Origin: Chthonomonadales bacterium
Lineage (GTDB): Bacteria > Armatimonadota > Chthonomonadetes > Chthonomonadales > CAJBBX01
NCBI GenBank assembly: GCA_020849275.1
Contig: JADLGO010000044.1
Coordinates: forward strand, 1 to 64,000
DNA: 64,000 nt
Direction: 5' to 3'
Position 1 is the first letter of the stretch. Each line of letters starts with the position of its first letter. A program made the translations under genes and the position numbers. The notes under the pieces were generated by a model. That model searched no databases. It had not been told where the DNA came from and saw only the letters and a program-made list of their open reading frames with translations. Of this stretch, positions 8,010-16,048 are shown in pieces.

Positions 8010-8819
8010 TCCCGGCAGGCGCGCCGCCGCGAGCCAGTCGCCCGGCTCGATCCCGGCGGCGCGCGCCAGGCGAGCGATCCCGTCCGCCGCCCCCACGCCG
8101 ATTACCCCGTGCGAGTCGGACCCCCGGCTGAAGCGCATCCCCTCGGCCCGCAGATCGCGCACCAGCGCGACGTAGGGCTCGTACTGCCCGAGCCTCTCCA
8201 GTCCGAGCGCCCACCCGTTGTTCAGCTCGAACGCCGCGCCGCGCCGCGCGGCCGTGGCCAGGATCCCCCGCGCGCGCTCGAGCGTCCGGTCCTCGCGCAG
8301 CGAGAGCAGGCCCAGCGTGATCGGCTCCCGCAGCGGGTGACCCAGGATGTCCACCTCCGCGCGCTCCACGCAGGCCGCATACCAGTCGAGCCAGAGGCCC
8401 CCCAGACGCTCGGTCTCGGCCGCGGAGAGCGCAAGGTCCCGGAATTGCCAGTGGCCCACGCCATACTCCGGGATGCGATGCGGCGAGAGGACGGCGAAGT
8501 CGGCGCCCTCTGGCTCGGCGACCCAGCGGCCGTCCAGGTGGAGCGGGTCCGGGTCGATCTCCATGCCAACCAACACTCGCGGGCCGCTCCCGTCCTGCGG
8601 GAGGGCCTCCAGGTCCGCGCGCACGCGGGCCACGCGCGGCGCGTCCTCCGCGAAGACGACATGCTCGGCGAAGCCGAACCAGGCCAGGCCGAGCGCGCCG
8701 GCGCGCGCGACCAGGTTCGGCACGGTAGCGTCGTCGGCGGCGTGGCCGCAGTGCACGGTGTGGTTGTGCAGGTCGTGTGGCGGGAGCCACGCCGGCGCGG
8801 GCCGGGCATCAGCGGTCAA
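7989..8819 (-). CDS. PHP-domain metal-dependent phosphoesterase (histidinol-phosphatase-like)
   Basis: The 276-residue protein opens with HDLHNHTVHCGHA at about residues 15-27, the first PHP metal motif (HxH). Later metal-site motifs follow: GMEIDPDP with the conserved Glu near 86, HPLREP near 162 and SDSHG near 234. The spacing fits stand-alone PHP proteins of the HisK/YcdX type, which hydrolyse phosphate esters using up to three metal ions. The TTG start at 8819 is the only sensible in-frame start and overlaps the end of the upstream PHP gene by 11 bases, suggesting translational coupling. Its position in a glycan cluster argues against a histidine-biosynthesis role, but the substrate is unknown. 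Confidence 0.85.
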   Translation of the reverse strand: MTADARPAPAWLPPHDLHNHTVHCGHAADDATVPNLVARAGALGLAWFGFAEHVVFAEDAPRVARVRADLEALPQDGSGPRVLVGMEIDPDPLHLDGRWVAEPEGADFAVLSPHRIPEYGVGHWQFRDLALSAAETERLGGLWLDWYAACVERAEVDILGHPLREPITLGLLSLREDRTLERARGILATAARRGAAFELNNGWALGLERLGQYEPYVALVRDLRAEGMRFSRGSDSHGVIGVGAADGIARLARAAGIEPGDWLAAARLPGARGAPQ

Positions 8820-10419
8820 GTCGCACCTGGCTCAGCGCGCGCGCGAACGCGTCGAGCCGCCAGGCGGCGGCGGGCACCTCGCCGGGACGCGCCGAGGGGA
8901 AGTCGGCCAGGAAGCGCCCGCGGTAGAGGTAGCGCTCCGCGTCGAGCAGCGCCGGGTTCGCGTTCATCAGATAGTCTGTTCGGCGCCTCCCGTCCGGCGC
9001 CGTGAGCGTGAGGCGGCCGGACGCAGGCAGCGTCTCGACGATCTCGCCGGGCCGGGCGGCGGCCCGGCCGAGCAGCGCGCCGTCCATCGCCTCGAAGCGA
9101 GCCTCGCCGCCCGCGAACGGCGAGGCCGAGTCGACGCAGAGCGTCACCCGGGTCCGCGCCGGGGGTTCGAAGCCGGCGCCGGGCGGGTGAAGGTAGACCG
9201 GGCCCGTGACGGCCACCTGCGAGGGCTCACGCCAGCCGCAACGGGCAGGACGGCTCGCGAGGACGCGCGCCACCAGGTAGCCGCGCTCGGCGAGCCCCGC
9301 CGTCCGCAACTCGATCGCGCCGCCCGCGAAGTCGTCCTCGCTCCAGAGGACGCGCCCGCCGCGGCCGATCAGCTCCACGCGGTCGAGCGGCCCGCCGCCG
9401 GGGCGCGGCAGGGCGGTGAGGAGGATCCGGTGGATGGCGGCGCGTGATGTGGGCGCCGCGCTGCCCGTGGCGCGTCCGTCCACCGCGATATCCACGAACG
9501 GGCCGCTTCCGGCGAACACCCGCCCCGCGCTCAGCGCGGCCGCGATGGCTTCGACGGTGCAACTCCCTGGTGCGAGTGCGTGCGTCAGCAGCGCCGACTC
9601 GCGGTCCCACAGGCTCGGGTCCGATAGGCCGACGTCCATCTCGGCGACCCCCGGGACGCGAAGGCCGCGGTCGAGGAGCTCGAACCAGATGGCGAGGTAC
9701 TCGGGCCTGTGCGGCTGGTACCCCATGATCGCCAGGCCGTCCAGGCCGCCCATCGCCAGGGCGTGCGCGGGCATCTCGGCGGCGATGTTGGTGACGAACT
9801 GCCCTCGCTCGCCTGGCCACCAGCTCGTGGGGTGCGCCCACACGCCGAGCGCGCCGCCAGCGCGCTGCTCGGCCAGGACCGCCAGGTAGGGCCGGCGCTC
9901 GTAGGGCATCGGCTCGTCCTCGAGCTCCCCGGCGCCTGCCCGCTCGAGCATCCAGCGGTCGTACGGCTGGTCGTAGTCGTGCCACGCTGGCGCCGCCTGC
10001 CGATAGCCGACCCACCAGAGGTGCCCGTAGCGCCCCTTTGGCGTCTCGTTATCCAGGTAGAAGAGGGTGCGGCCGCCCCCGGCCGCGTTGGCGCCCGCCA
10101 GCATCGCCGCGATCTCGGCCTGGTCGAGCGCGGCGATGCGGTCGACCTCGCCAGCGTAGTAGCGGTCGCGCTCGGGGCCGTCGTAGCGGTGGTAGGTCAC
10201 GGCCGACGCCGGGGTGTAGGGAGAACCCATGCCGAGCGCGTCGATGCCCAGGCGGGCGCACCAGGCGGCCAGCCGGGCGTAGGATTCCGGGGGCCGCACC
10301 GGCCCGCCGTGGTCGGCGCGCCCGCTATGGGTGTGGGTGTGGCAGAGCACGCGTCGCCATCCCGGCGGCCACGCGCCCCCGGCGGGCGCCGGGCGCACCG
10401 CAACCCTCTCGAAGTCCAT
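8809..10419 (-). CDS. CehA/McbA-like PHP-superfamily metallohydrolase
   Basis: The 536-residue protein has the PHP motif CHTHTHSGRADHGG near residues 26-39, a middle AHPTSWW region and a C-terminal beta-rich part (PTSRAAIHRILLTALP onward) like the larger CehA/McbA-type metallohydrolases. SAGRVFAGSGPFVDI is the segment typical of the C-terminal side of these PHP proteins. No signal peptide is apparent. The ATG at 10419 is 8 bases after the GH9 stop, and the 3' end overlaps the second PHP gene, so all three appear co-transcribed. It probably hydrolyses a phosphate or ester on a compound handled by this glycan cluster; nothing indicates the actual substrate. Confidence 0.75.
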   Translation of the reverse strand: MDFERVAVRPAPAGGAWPPGWRRVLCHTHTHSGRADHGGPVRPPESYARLAAWCARLGIDALGMGSPYTPASAVTYHRYDGPERDRYYAGEVDRIAALDQAEIAAMLAGANAAGGGRTLFYLDNETPKGRYGHLWWVGYRQAAPAWHDYDQPYDRWMLERAGAGELEDEPMPYERRPYLAVLAEQRAGGALGVWAHPTSWWPGERGQFVTNIAAEMPAHALAMGGLDGLAIMGYQPHRPEYLAIWFELLDRGLRVPGVAEMDVGLSDPSLWDRESALLTHALAPGSCTVEAIAAALSAGRVFAGSGPFVDIAVDGRATGSAAPTSRAAIHRILLTALPRPGGGPLDRVELIGRGGRVLWSEDDFAGGAIELRTAGLAERGYLVARVLASRPARCGWREPSQVAVTGPVYLHPPGAGFEPPARTRVTLCVDSASPFAGGEARFEAMDGALLGRAAARPGEIVETLPASGRLTLTAPDGRRRTDYLMNANPALLDAERYLYRGRFLADFPSARPGEVPAAAWRLDAFARALSQVRLDR

Positions 10420-10427
10420 GGGCCAGC

Positions 10428-12992
10428 CTACCGCGCCGACCGCGCCGTGGGCCGGCCCGGCAGCAGGGCCGCATAGGCGACCGCCGACTTCATCTGGTTG
10501 GACACGATGCCCTCGTTCATCTCCGGGACGAGCCCCACGTCCGAGTAGGTCTGCAGCGGCGGCCACGCGCCCGCCGGGTAGAGCATCGCGCCGATCCAGG
10601 TCGACATCGACGACGTGGCGCGCTCGCCGCCCGTGCGCGGGCTCGGCCCCTCGCTCTGAATGCCCGGGATCGGCCCGGCCGGCGAGTAGCGGCTGAATAT
10701 GTGCAGCGGCTCGCGGATGCTGCGCTGCCCGAGGCGCGTGGTGAAGACCGTGCCCATCGGGTTGCAGCCGAGCGCCCAATCGCAGGTCAGCGCCATCCAG
10801 GAGCGAATGGCCGGGTCGCGCAGCAGCACGCCGGCCTCCACCGCGTCGACGAGCCAGATCGGGTGGCCGCCGGTGCCCCAAGTGTTTGGGGCCCACGGGT
10901 TGCGCAGGCGCCGGTACGCCTCCGTCTGGCCCCAGCGCTCCCAATCGTCCATGCGGCGTCGGAAGGCCGCCAGGATGCGGCGCTTGAGCTCCGGGTCAAC
11001 GGGTCTGCGGCAGAACGCATACCAGAAGCTGGCGTCGCGCTGGTCGTACTGCTGCCACACGTCGAGCTCGGCGTCCGGTCGGGAGGCAAAGACGCTATGG
11101 CGCTCGAAGGCGTCGCGGTAGACGGGCTTGCCCGTGAGGCGGTAGAGTTGCGCGGCCGCGAGGGCCAGCGCGTCCGGTTGGCGATCGGCGCCGTGGGCGG
11201 CGGCCCAGTTCCAGGCGCGTACGGCCCTGGCGAGCAGGCTGCGGGCGTCGGCCTCGCGGCCCAGGCCGCCCCAGAGGAGCGCTGCCTGGGCCGCCGAGGC
11301 GGCGAAGCGCAGGCTGCCGACGGCGTCGCTGGCGAAGGCGAAGTCGCGGCGGGTGTCCTCCTCGGCCAGCGTGGTCATATCCGGGTCGCCGTCGGACTCG
11401 GTGCCGTTGCGCACGCCGCCGTCGGCTTCCTGGAGCCGCACCCACAGGTCGAGCGCCCAGCGCCCTTCGTCCAGAACGTCGGGGATGCCGTTGCCGGCCT
11501 CGGGCACGCGCAGCTGGCCGTCGAAGAAGGCGCCAGGGTTCGTCTCGTAGGCCAGGAAGGCGAGCTCTGCCACGTCGAGGTGCGAGCGCGGGTTGTAGTC
11601 GCCGGCGTCGTGGTGGCCGCCGAACCGGTCGCGCTTCGTGGGGTCGATGACGTGGCGAGGGAGCTCGCGGAAGGCGTCCGCCTCGCTGCCGCGCGGCAGG
11701 TCCGTCAGCTCCGTGCGGCTCCGATGACAGGCCGGGCGGTAGTGCGCGGAGTAGGGCGGCCTCATCTCGATGCCGCAGCGCTGGTGCAGCACACCCGCCA
11801 TCATCACGCGGAAGGGGCCGGCGTAGACATCGGAGGCCACACGAAAGTTGTAGGAGCGGCCCATGCCCGGCAGGGCAAGGTAGTAGCGGCCCGGGCGGTT
11901 GAGGCCGGCCAGGTCCATCTCGCAGACGTTTTCGCCGGAGAGGTCCTCGTGGTAAGGGCCTTCGGCGCGCTCCCCGGCGCGGTGGCGCAGGCGGGCCGTG
12001 CCGCGAAGCAGCACGGCGTGCGAGACGGCGTCGCGCACCTCGAAGCGCGGCGGCGAGCCGTAGTCGAGCGCGCCGAGCGACCCCATCCAGGCCCCCAGGT
12101 AGGCGTACCTTCGCGGCACGTCCGGCAGGTAGCCTATCTGGTTCACCTTGATGGCCGGGTTGGTCGTGGCGCGGCTATCCACGCGGAGGCTGGCGCGCGG
12201 CGAGCCGCTCGTGAGCGGCGTCCGGGCGTTCAGGTCGAGCGTGTAGGCGCGGCCCTCGCGCAGCGGCTTGTCGAACTCCGCGAAGACCTCGTGCACCAGG
12301 AAGTGGCCGTAGGGCCATCCATCTGTCTGGAAGCAGTCGCCGCGCGATGCGCGCCCGACGCGCACGGCCGCGCGCCCGCCGCGGAACGCCGCGTCGTCGC
12401 CGCTGCGCAGGACGATGCTCTCGGGGTGGCCGTCGAAGCGCGCCGCGTCGAAGCTGTCGCCTACCGTCAACCGCACGACGGTCGGGGCCAGGATCTCCAT
12501 GGCGCGCACGCCGAGCCCGCCATCGGCGGCCGCGCGGCGCTCCTCGGCGTCGCTCATCGGTGCGATCCATGCGGCGGCCCGGCCGCCGGTGACGGGCTGG
12601 CCGCCCGAGCCGAGCGTCTGCACGGCGTAGCGCAGGCCGGGGCGCATGGGGCGAGGCAGGGTCAGGAGCACGGCGTTGCGCCCGTAGCGCCGGCCGCGCC
12701 ACCCGGCCGGCGGGGCGTCGTCCGGGGCGGCCGAGCAGCGCGCGGCCAGGGCGCGCAGGCCGACGCGGTAGGCGGGGTCGGCCCGGCAGACGATGCGGTA
12801 GGTCTCCGGCCGCTCGGCGACGCGCTTCACGAAGCTCGGTCCGAAGGTCAGCCGCACGGTGCGCGCATCGAGGCCGCGCGCGCACCGCAGGCCGTAGCGG
12901 TTTGGCGGTCCGACGGGGCCGTCGGCCACCGCGGGCGCGCCGAGACCGGCCGTCCAGGGGGCCAGGAGGAGCAGCACGAGGGCGGGTCGCAT
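10428..12992 (-). CDS. Secreted glycoside hydrolase family 9 (cellulase-like)
   Basis: The 854-residue protein has a signal peptide (ALVLLLLAPWTAGLGAPAVA). Residues about 30-270 form an extra N-terminal beta-rich region. NQIGYLPDVPRRYAYLG near residue 282 starts the Ig-like CelD_N domain found before many GH9 catalytic modules. The (alpha/alpha)6 domain follows, with the catalytic-Asp motif GGHHDAGDYNPRSHLD near 459 and the acid Glu region VPEMNEGIVSNQ near 822, both standard GH9 landmarks. GH9 enzymes cleave beta-1,4 glucans or related beta-glucosides by inversion; exo-acting glucosaminidase-like members also exist. It sits between a GH88-like gene and PHP genes in one minus-strand run. Confidence 0.9.
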   Translation of the reverse strand: MRPALVLLLLAPWTAGLGAPAVADGPVGPPNRYGLRCARGLDARTVRLTFGPSFVKRVAERPETYRIVCRADPAYRVGLRALAARCSAAPDDAPPAGWRGRRYGRNAVLLTLPRPMRPGLRYAVQTLGSGGQPVTGGRAAAWIAPMSDAEERRAAADGGLGVRAMEILAPTVVRLTVGDSFDAARFDGHPESIVLRSGDDAAFRGGRAAVRVGRASRGDCFQTDGWPYGHFLVHEVFAEFDKPLREGRAYTLDLNARTPLTSGSPRASLRVDSRATTNPAIKVNQIGYLPDVPRRYAYLGAWMGSLGALDYGSPPRFEVRDAVSHAVLLRGTARLRHRAGERAEGPYHEDLSGENVCEMDLAGLNRPGRYYLALPGMGRSYNFRVASDVYAGPFRVMMAGVLHQRCGIEMRPPYSAHYRPACHRSRTELTDLPRGSEADAFRELPRHVIDPTKRDRFGGHHDAGDYNPRSHLDVAELAFLAYETNPGAFFDGQLRVPEAGNGIPDVLDEGRWALDLWVRLQEADGGVRNGTESDGDPDMTTLAEEDTRRDFAFASDAVGSLRFAASAAQAALLWGGLGREADARSLLARAVRAWNWAAAHGADRQPDALALAAAQLYRLTGKPVYRDAFERHSVFASRPDAELDVWQQYDQRDASFWYAFCRRPVDPELKRRILAAFRRRMDDWERWGQTEAYRRLRNPWAPNTWGTGGHPIWLVDAVEAGVLLRDPAIRSWMALTCDWALGCNPMGTVFTTRLGQRSIREPLHIFSRYSPAGPIPGIQSEGPSPRTGGERATSSMSTWIGAMLYPAGAWPPLQTYSDVGLVPEMNEGIVSNQMKSAVAYAALLPGRPTARSAR

Positions 12993-13097
12993 GTGGACAG
13001 GTCGCCTTTCGGGGTCGCCGGAGGTGTCGCGGCGCTGTCACGCGACGGCCCCCTTGCGGCTATACGGGCTATTGCGGCGGAACGCGCCCCGCCCGGG

Positions 13098-14477
13098 CTA
13101 CGCCGGCCCGAAGAACGTGTAGTAGGGCTGTGAGCGCGCGATGCGGCCCAGCAGGAGCGCGAGCTCTCGCAGGTGGTAGTCGCCCCACTGGCTGGCCTCG
13201 CCGCGCGGCGCTGACGCGCCGGGTGGCACGTAGTCCCATCCATTCGGGCGGTGGTAGACCGAGTGCAGCAGCATGCCCTGGTGGATCGGCTGCTCGCAGA
13301 GGTATGGGGCGGCGAGCAGCGTGCGGGCGATGGCCAGGCCCGCGCCGGTGTAGCGGGTTGCGGCCTCGGGGTCCGTGCTGGCGAGCAAGCGGCCAAGGCG
13401 TAGCAGCCCCTGCGCCGCGATGGCGGCGGCCGAGCTGTCGACCGGCTCGTGGGGATTGCCGGGGTCCGCCGGGCGGTCCGCCCAACCAGGCATGGCGGCC
13501 AGGCCGGGCGCGCCCGTGTCCCAGTAGGGCACGCCGTCGGCGGGCGTCGTCTCGATGTAGTGGTCGCACGCGGCGCGCGCGGGGCGCAGCAGGTCGGCCT
13601 CCACGGCGAGGCGCCCTCCCTCCGGCTCCAGATCGGCGTCCGGGAGGGAGGCCACGAGCTCCAACTCCTCGGCGTAGCCCAGCATGATCCAGGCCAGCCC
13701 ACGGGTCCACGTGGTGAAGGGCGAGTACCCTTGCTGCGTGGACGGGCAGCGGTAGGCGCCGTCGAGCGTGTCGAAGAGGCTCTCGTGGGCCACGCGGCCC
13801 CGCACGTCGTAGATGTCGCGCCCCTCGCCGTAGTAGACGGACCAGCGCGCCGTGGCGCGGGCGTGGGCGAGCAGGCGCCCGAGCAGCGACACGCGGCGGT
13901 CCCGCTCCTCCAGCAGCGCGTGGCCCAGCAGATGGCCGAGCGCGAGCGAGCGCAGCGAGCGGATGGTGTCGGCGAAGAGCGAGTGGGGGCCATTGAAGGA
14001 GTAGATGAACCCGCCGCCGTCCGCCGTGGGGGTCCAGCGCCGAGCCTGCACGGCGGCGCTACACCTCAGGGCGAGGTCGTACAGCGCCGCCTCGCCAGCG
14101 GGCGGCTCGAACCGACCCTCGCGGGCCAGACGGCGGAGCGCGCCGTAGGTCGAGACGTTGCTGAAGCCGTGATCGTGGACGCCCATGTGCGTGATATGGG
14201 GCGCCATGCGGGCCAGGGTGCGCTCGCGGCCGAGGGCCAGAAACGCGGCGTCGCCGGTCGCGTCGAACTGCAGCAGCGCCGAGCCGAACTGGAAGCCCTG
14301 CGTCCACTCGGTCCAGCCCCGAGCCGTGTAGCGGCCGGAGACGGTGACAACGGGCGCGCCGTCCTCGGGGCGCCAGGATGCCTCCAGGCCGAGGATGCGC
14401 TCGGCCGACAGGGTCCACATGCGCTCGATGGCGGGCAGGAGCGCGGCCGGCGTAAGGCGCTCGTCGCGGCGGATCAT
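13098..14477 (-). CDS. GH88-like unsaturated glucuronyl hydrolase
   Basis: The 459-residue protein shows the family 88 (alpha/alpha)6 barrel signature. HDHGF near residue 100 carries a likely catalytic Asp, SVYYGEGRDIYDVRGR lies mid-protein, and VPYWDTGAPG, EPVDSSAAAIAAQGLL and SVYHRPNGWDYVPPG mark the C-terminal half. GH88 enzymes remove the unsaturated uronic acid that polysaccharide lyases leave at the non-reducing end of oligosaccharides. No signal peptide is seen, so it probably acts on imported or periplasm-retained oligosaccharides. The ATG at 14477 has CGGAG about 8 bases upstream. It is 22 bases downstream of the UroD-like gene and 105 bases before GH9. Confidence 0.87.
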   Translation of the reverse strand: MIRRDERLTPAALLPAIERMWTLSAERILGLEASWRPEDGAPVVTVSGRYTARGWTEWTQGFQFGSALLQFDATGDAAFLALGRERTLARMAPHITHMGVHDHGFSNVSTYGALRRLAREGRFEPPAGEAALYDLALRCSAAVQARRWTPTADGGGFIYSFNGPHSLFADTIRSLRSLALGHLLGHALLEERDRRVSLLGRLLAHARATARWSVYYGEGRDIYDVRGRVAHESLFDTLDGAYRCPSTQQGYSPFTTWTRGLAWIMLGYAEELELVASLPDADLEPEGGRLAVEADLLRPARAACDHYIETTPADGVPYWDTGAPGLAAMPGWADRPADPGNPHEPVDSSAAAIAAQGLLRLGRLLASTDPEAATRYTGAGLAIARTLLAAPYLCEQPIHQGMLLHSVYHRPNGWDYVPPGASAPRGEASQWGDYHLRELALLLGRIARSQPYYTFFGPA

Positions 14478-14499
14478 GGCGGCGGCTCCGATGGGCGGG

Positions 14500-15669
14500 C
14501 TATCCGCCGAACTCCACGCAGCGGCGGCGGAAGTGGCGGTAGTTCTCCAGGCTCACCTCCTCCGGAACGCCGTGGTCGCACGTGGGGATGTACCCACCCC
14601 TCGCGCGCATCGTCGGCAGGATGCGCTCCAGATGACGGTCGATCTCGGCCTTCGTGGTTGCGAGCACGCGCTTGTCGATGCCGCCGAACAGCGCCAGGTC
14701 CGGGTGGTCGCGGCCGATCTCCACCACGTCGCAGCCGGCGGCGACCTCGAACGGCGACATCACGTCCATGCCGATGGCCTGGCGGTAGATGGCGATGGTC
14801 GGCACCGAGAAGCCGTCGGTGTCGATCTGCACGTAGAGATGGCGGGCGCGGTCGATCTGGCGGGCGCGAACGTTGGCGATGAACTGCTGGTAGTAGGGGA
14901 TCAGGAACTCGTGCATCATGGCCGGCGAGATGAGCGGGCCGTGGTTGTAGCAGATGTCCTCGGCCAGGTAGATCTCGTCGAGCGTGACATGCTCCTGGTG
15001 GCGGGCGACCACGGCGTCGGCGAGCGCGAGCCAGACGCGCATGCAGTCATGGATCAGCTCCGGCTCGTCGACCAGCTTGAACAGCAGGTCGGCCGGCCCG
15101 ATCAGGCTGCGCAGGTACATGTAGCCGCCGATCAGGTTCTGCTGGATCATCATTCCGCGCGCGGCCTGCCGCCGCGCCAGCTCCATGCGGGCTTCCAGGC
15201 CGGCAAAGCGCGCAGGCGAGGCGGGATCCATGCGCCAGCGAACCCGCTCGGCCCAGCTCCGCATGTCCTTCACGGGGTGATCGAGGTACTCCGGCATGAA
15301 GCCGTCCCGACGGCCTCGGAAGCAGAGCACATGGCGGCCAGCATGGTCCCGCACTACCTCGTGATCGCCGCGATCCTCCACGACCTTCGTCTCGAACTCC
15401 GGCACGAAGGCGGCCTCGCACCAGCCGAGCTGCCCGAGCGGGTGGTAGCCGGGCGGGTCGTAGGCGAACTCCTCGGCCAGGCTGGCGTCGCGCGGGAGCC
15501 CCTGCTCGTGCCAGCGCTCCAGGCAGTAGAAGCCGAACTCCCGGCGTACGAACGGGGCGTCGGGCGTGCGGGCATAGGTGTCGCGGAGCCTGCGCGCCGC
15601 GGGCTCCATGCGCTCCCGGGGCACCAGGGCGCCGACACCGGCGCCATCTGCCTGTCGCGTATGGTTCAT
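14500..15669 (-). CDS. Uroporphyrinogen decarboxylase (URO-D) superfamily protein
   Basis: The 389-residue protein has URO-D-fold landmarks: GMMIQQNLIGGYMYLRSLIG, AEDICYNHGPLISPAMMHEF, VQIDTDGFSVPTI and GGIDKRVLATTKAEIDRHLE, ending with GGYIPTCDHGVPEEVSLEN. The last motif is common in the methyltransferase-like or uncharacterised URO-D branch found beside sugar genes, not in HemE, whose N-terminal RQAGRY motif is missing. So heme synthesis is unlikely; a corrinoid-linked methyl transfer or an unknown role is more plausible. I use the ATG at 15669. It lies upstream of the GH88-like gene on the same strand, in the middle of the glycan cluster. Confidence 0.8.
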   Translation of the reverse strand: MNHTRQADGAGVGALVPRERMEPAARRLRDTYARTPDAPFVRREFGFYCLERWHEQGLPRDASLAEEFAYDPPGYHPLGQLGWCEAAFVPEFETKVVEDRGDHEVVRDHAGRHVLCFRGRRDGFMPEYLDHPVKDMRSWAERVRWRMDPASPARFAGLEARMELARRQAARGMMIQQNLIGGYMYLRSLIGPADLLFKLVDEPELIHDCMRVWLALADAVVARHQEHVTLDEIYLAEDICYNHGPLISPAMMHEFLIPYYQQFIANVRARQIDRARHLYVQIDTDGFSVPTIAIYRQAIGMDVMSPFEVAAGCDVVEIGRDHPDLALFGGIDKRVLATTKAEIDRHLERILPTMRARGGYIPTCDHGVPEEVSLENYRHFRRRCVEFGG

Positions 15670-15719
15670 TCCTTGTGCCCCCTCGCTCCGGCGCGTGGCT
15701 CCTTGCCCGCTCGTCGCGC

Positions 15720-15992
15720 TCAAGGGCCGGTGTTCGGCGGACGGTGGCGGGGGTCCTGCGCCGGGGGCGCCGCTCCAGTGATGCCGCCCCCCGCGTCGGC
15801 AGGGCGTGGCAGCGAGTCGGTTTCGCCAGCCGCCGGGCGCAGAAGGCGCCGGCGGCCGCTCGGCGGGACGGGCCGCCGCAGGAGCATGTCGGCGGCAGCG
15901 ACGACGCCGGCGGCGAGCGGGTCGCATCCCGAGGCCCGCGCCCCTCGCAGGTCGGCGTCGGCCAGGCTCGGTGAGCCGGTGATGAAGAGCAC
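15720..15992 (-). CDS. Possible small protein (unrecognised)
   Basis: The 379 bases between the ABC gene stop and the UroD-like start (15670-16048) contain no gene I recognise. On the minus strand one frame is open from the ABC stop region down to a TGA at 15720, with strongly GC-rich third positions and protein-like wording (VLFITGSPSLADADL and PLAAGVVAAADMLLRRP). The only in-frame conventional start I find is GTG at 15992, giving 90 residues, with no clear ribosome site. The C-terminal 35 residues are Pro/Ala/Gly-rich. It could be a real small gene, a decayed remnant, or a chance open frame. Confidence 0.3.
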   Translation of the reverse strand: MLFITGSPSLADADLRGARASGCDPLAAGVVAAADMLLRRPVPPSGRRRLLRPAAGETDSLPRPADAGGGITGAAPPAQDPRHRPPNTGP

Positions 15993-16048
15993 CCCCCGCG
16001 TGCCGGGCCGGCGAATGGTGATCCCGTTGGGTTCCCATCGGCCGGCCG

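Noticed and set aside
10038-13133. Long plus-strand ORF of 1031 codons opposite GH9
   Set aside because: It is the antisense shadow of a GC-rich gene; the translation is rich in Arg, Ala and Gly with no family signature, while the minus strand has clear GH9 motifs.
14500-15669. HemE (uroporphyrinogen decarboxylase of heme synthesis)
   Set aside because: The HemE N-terminal RQAGRY motif is missing and the neighbours are sugar-related, so only the superfamily is called.
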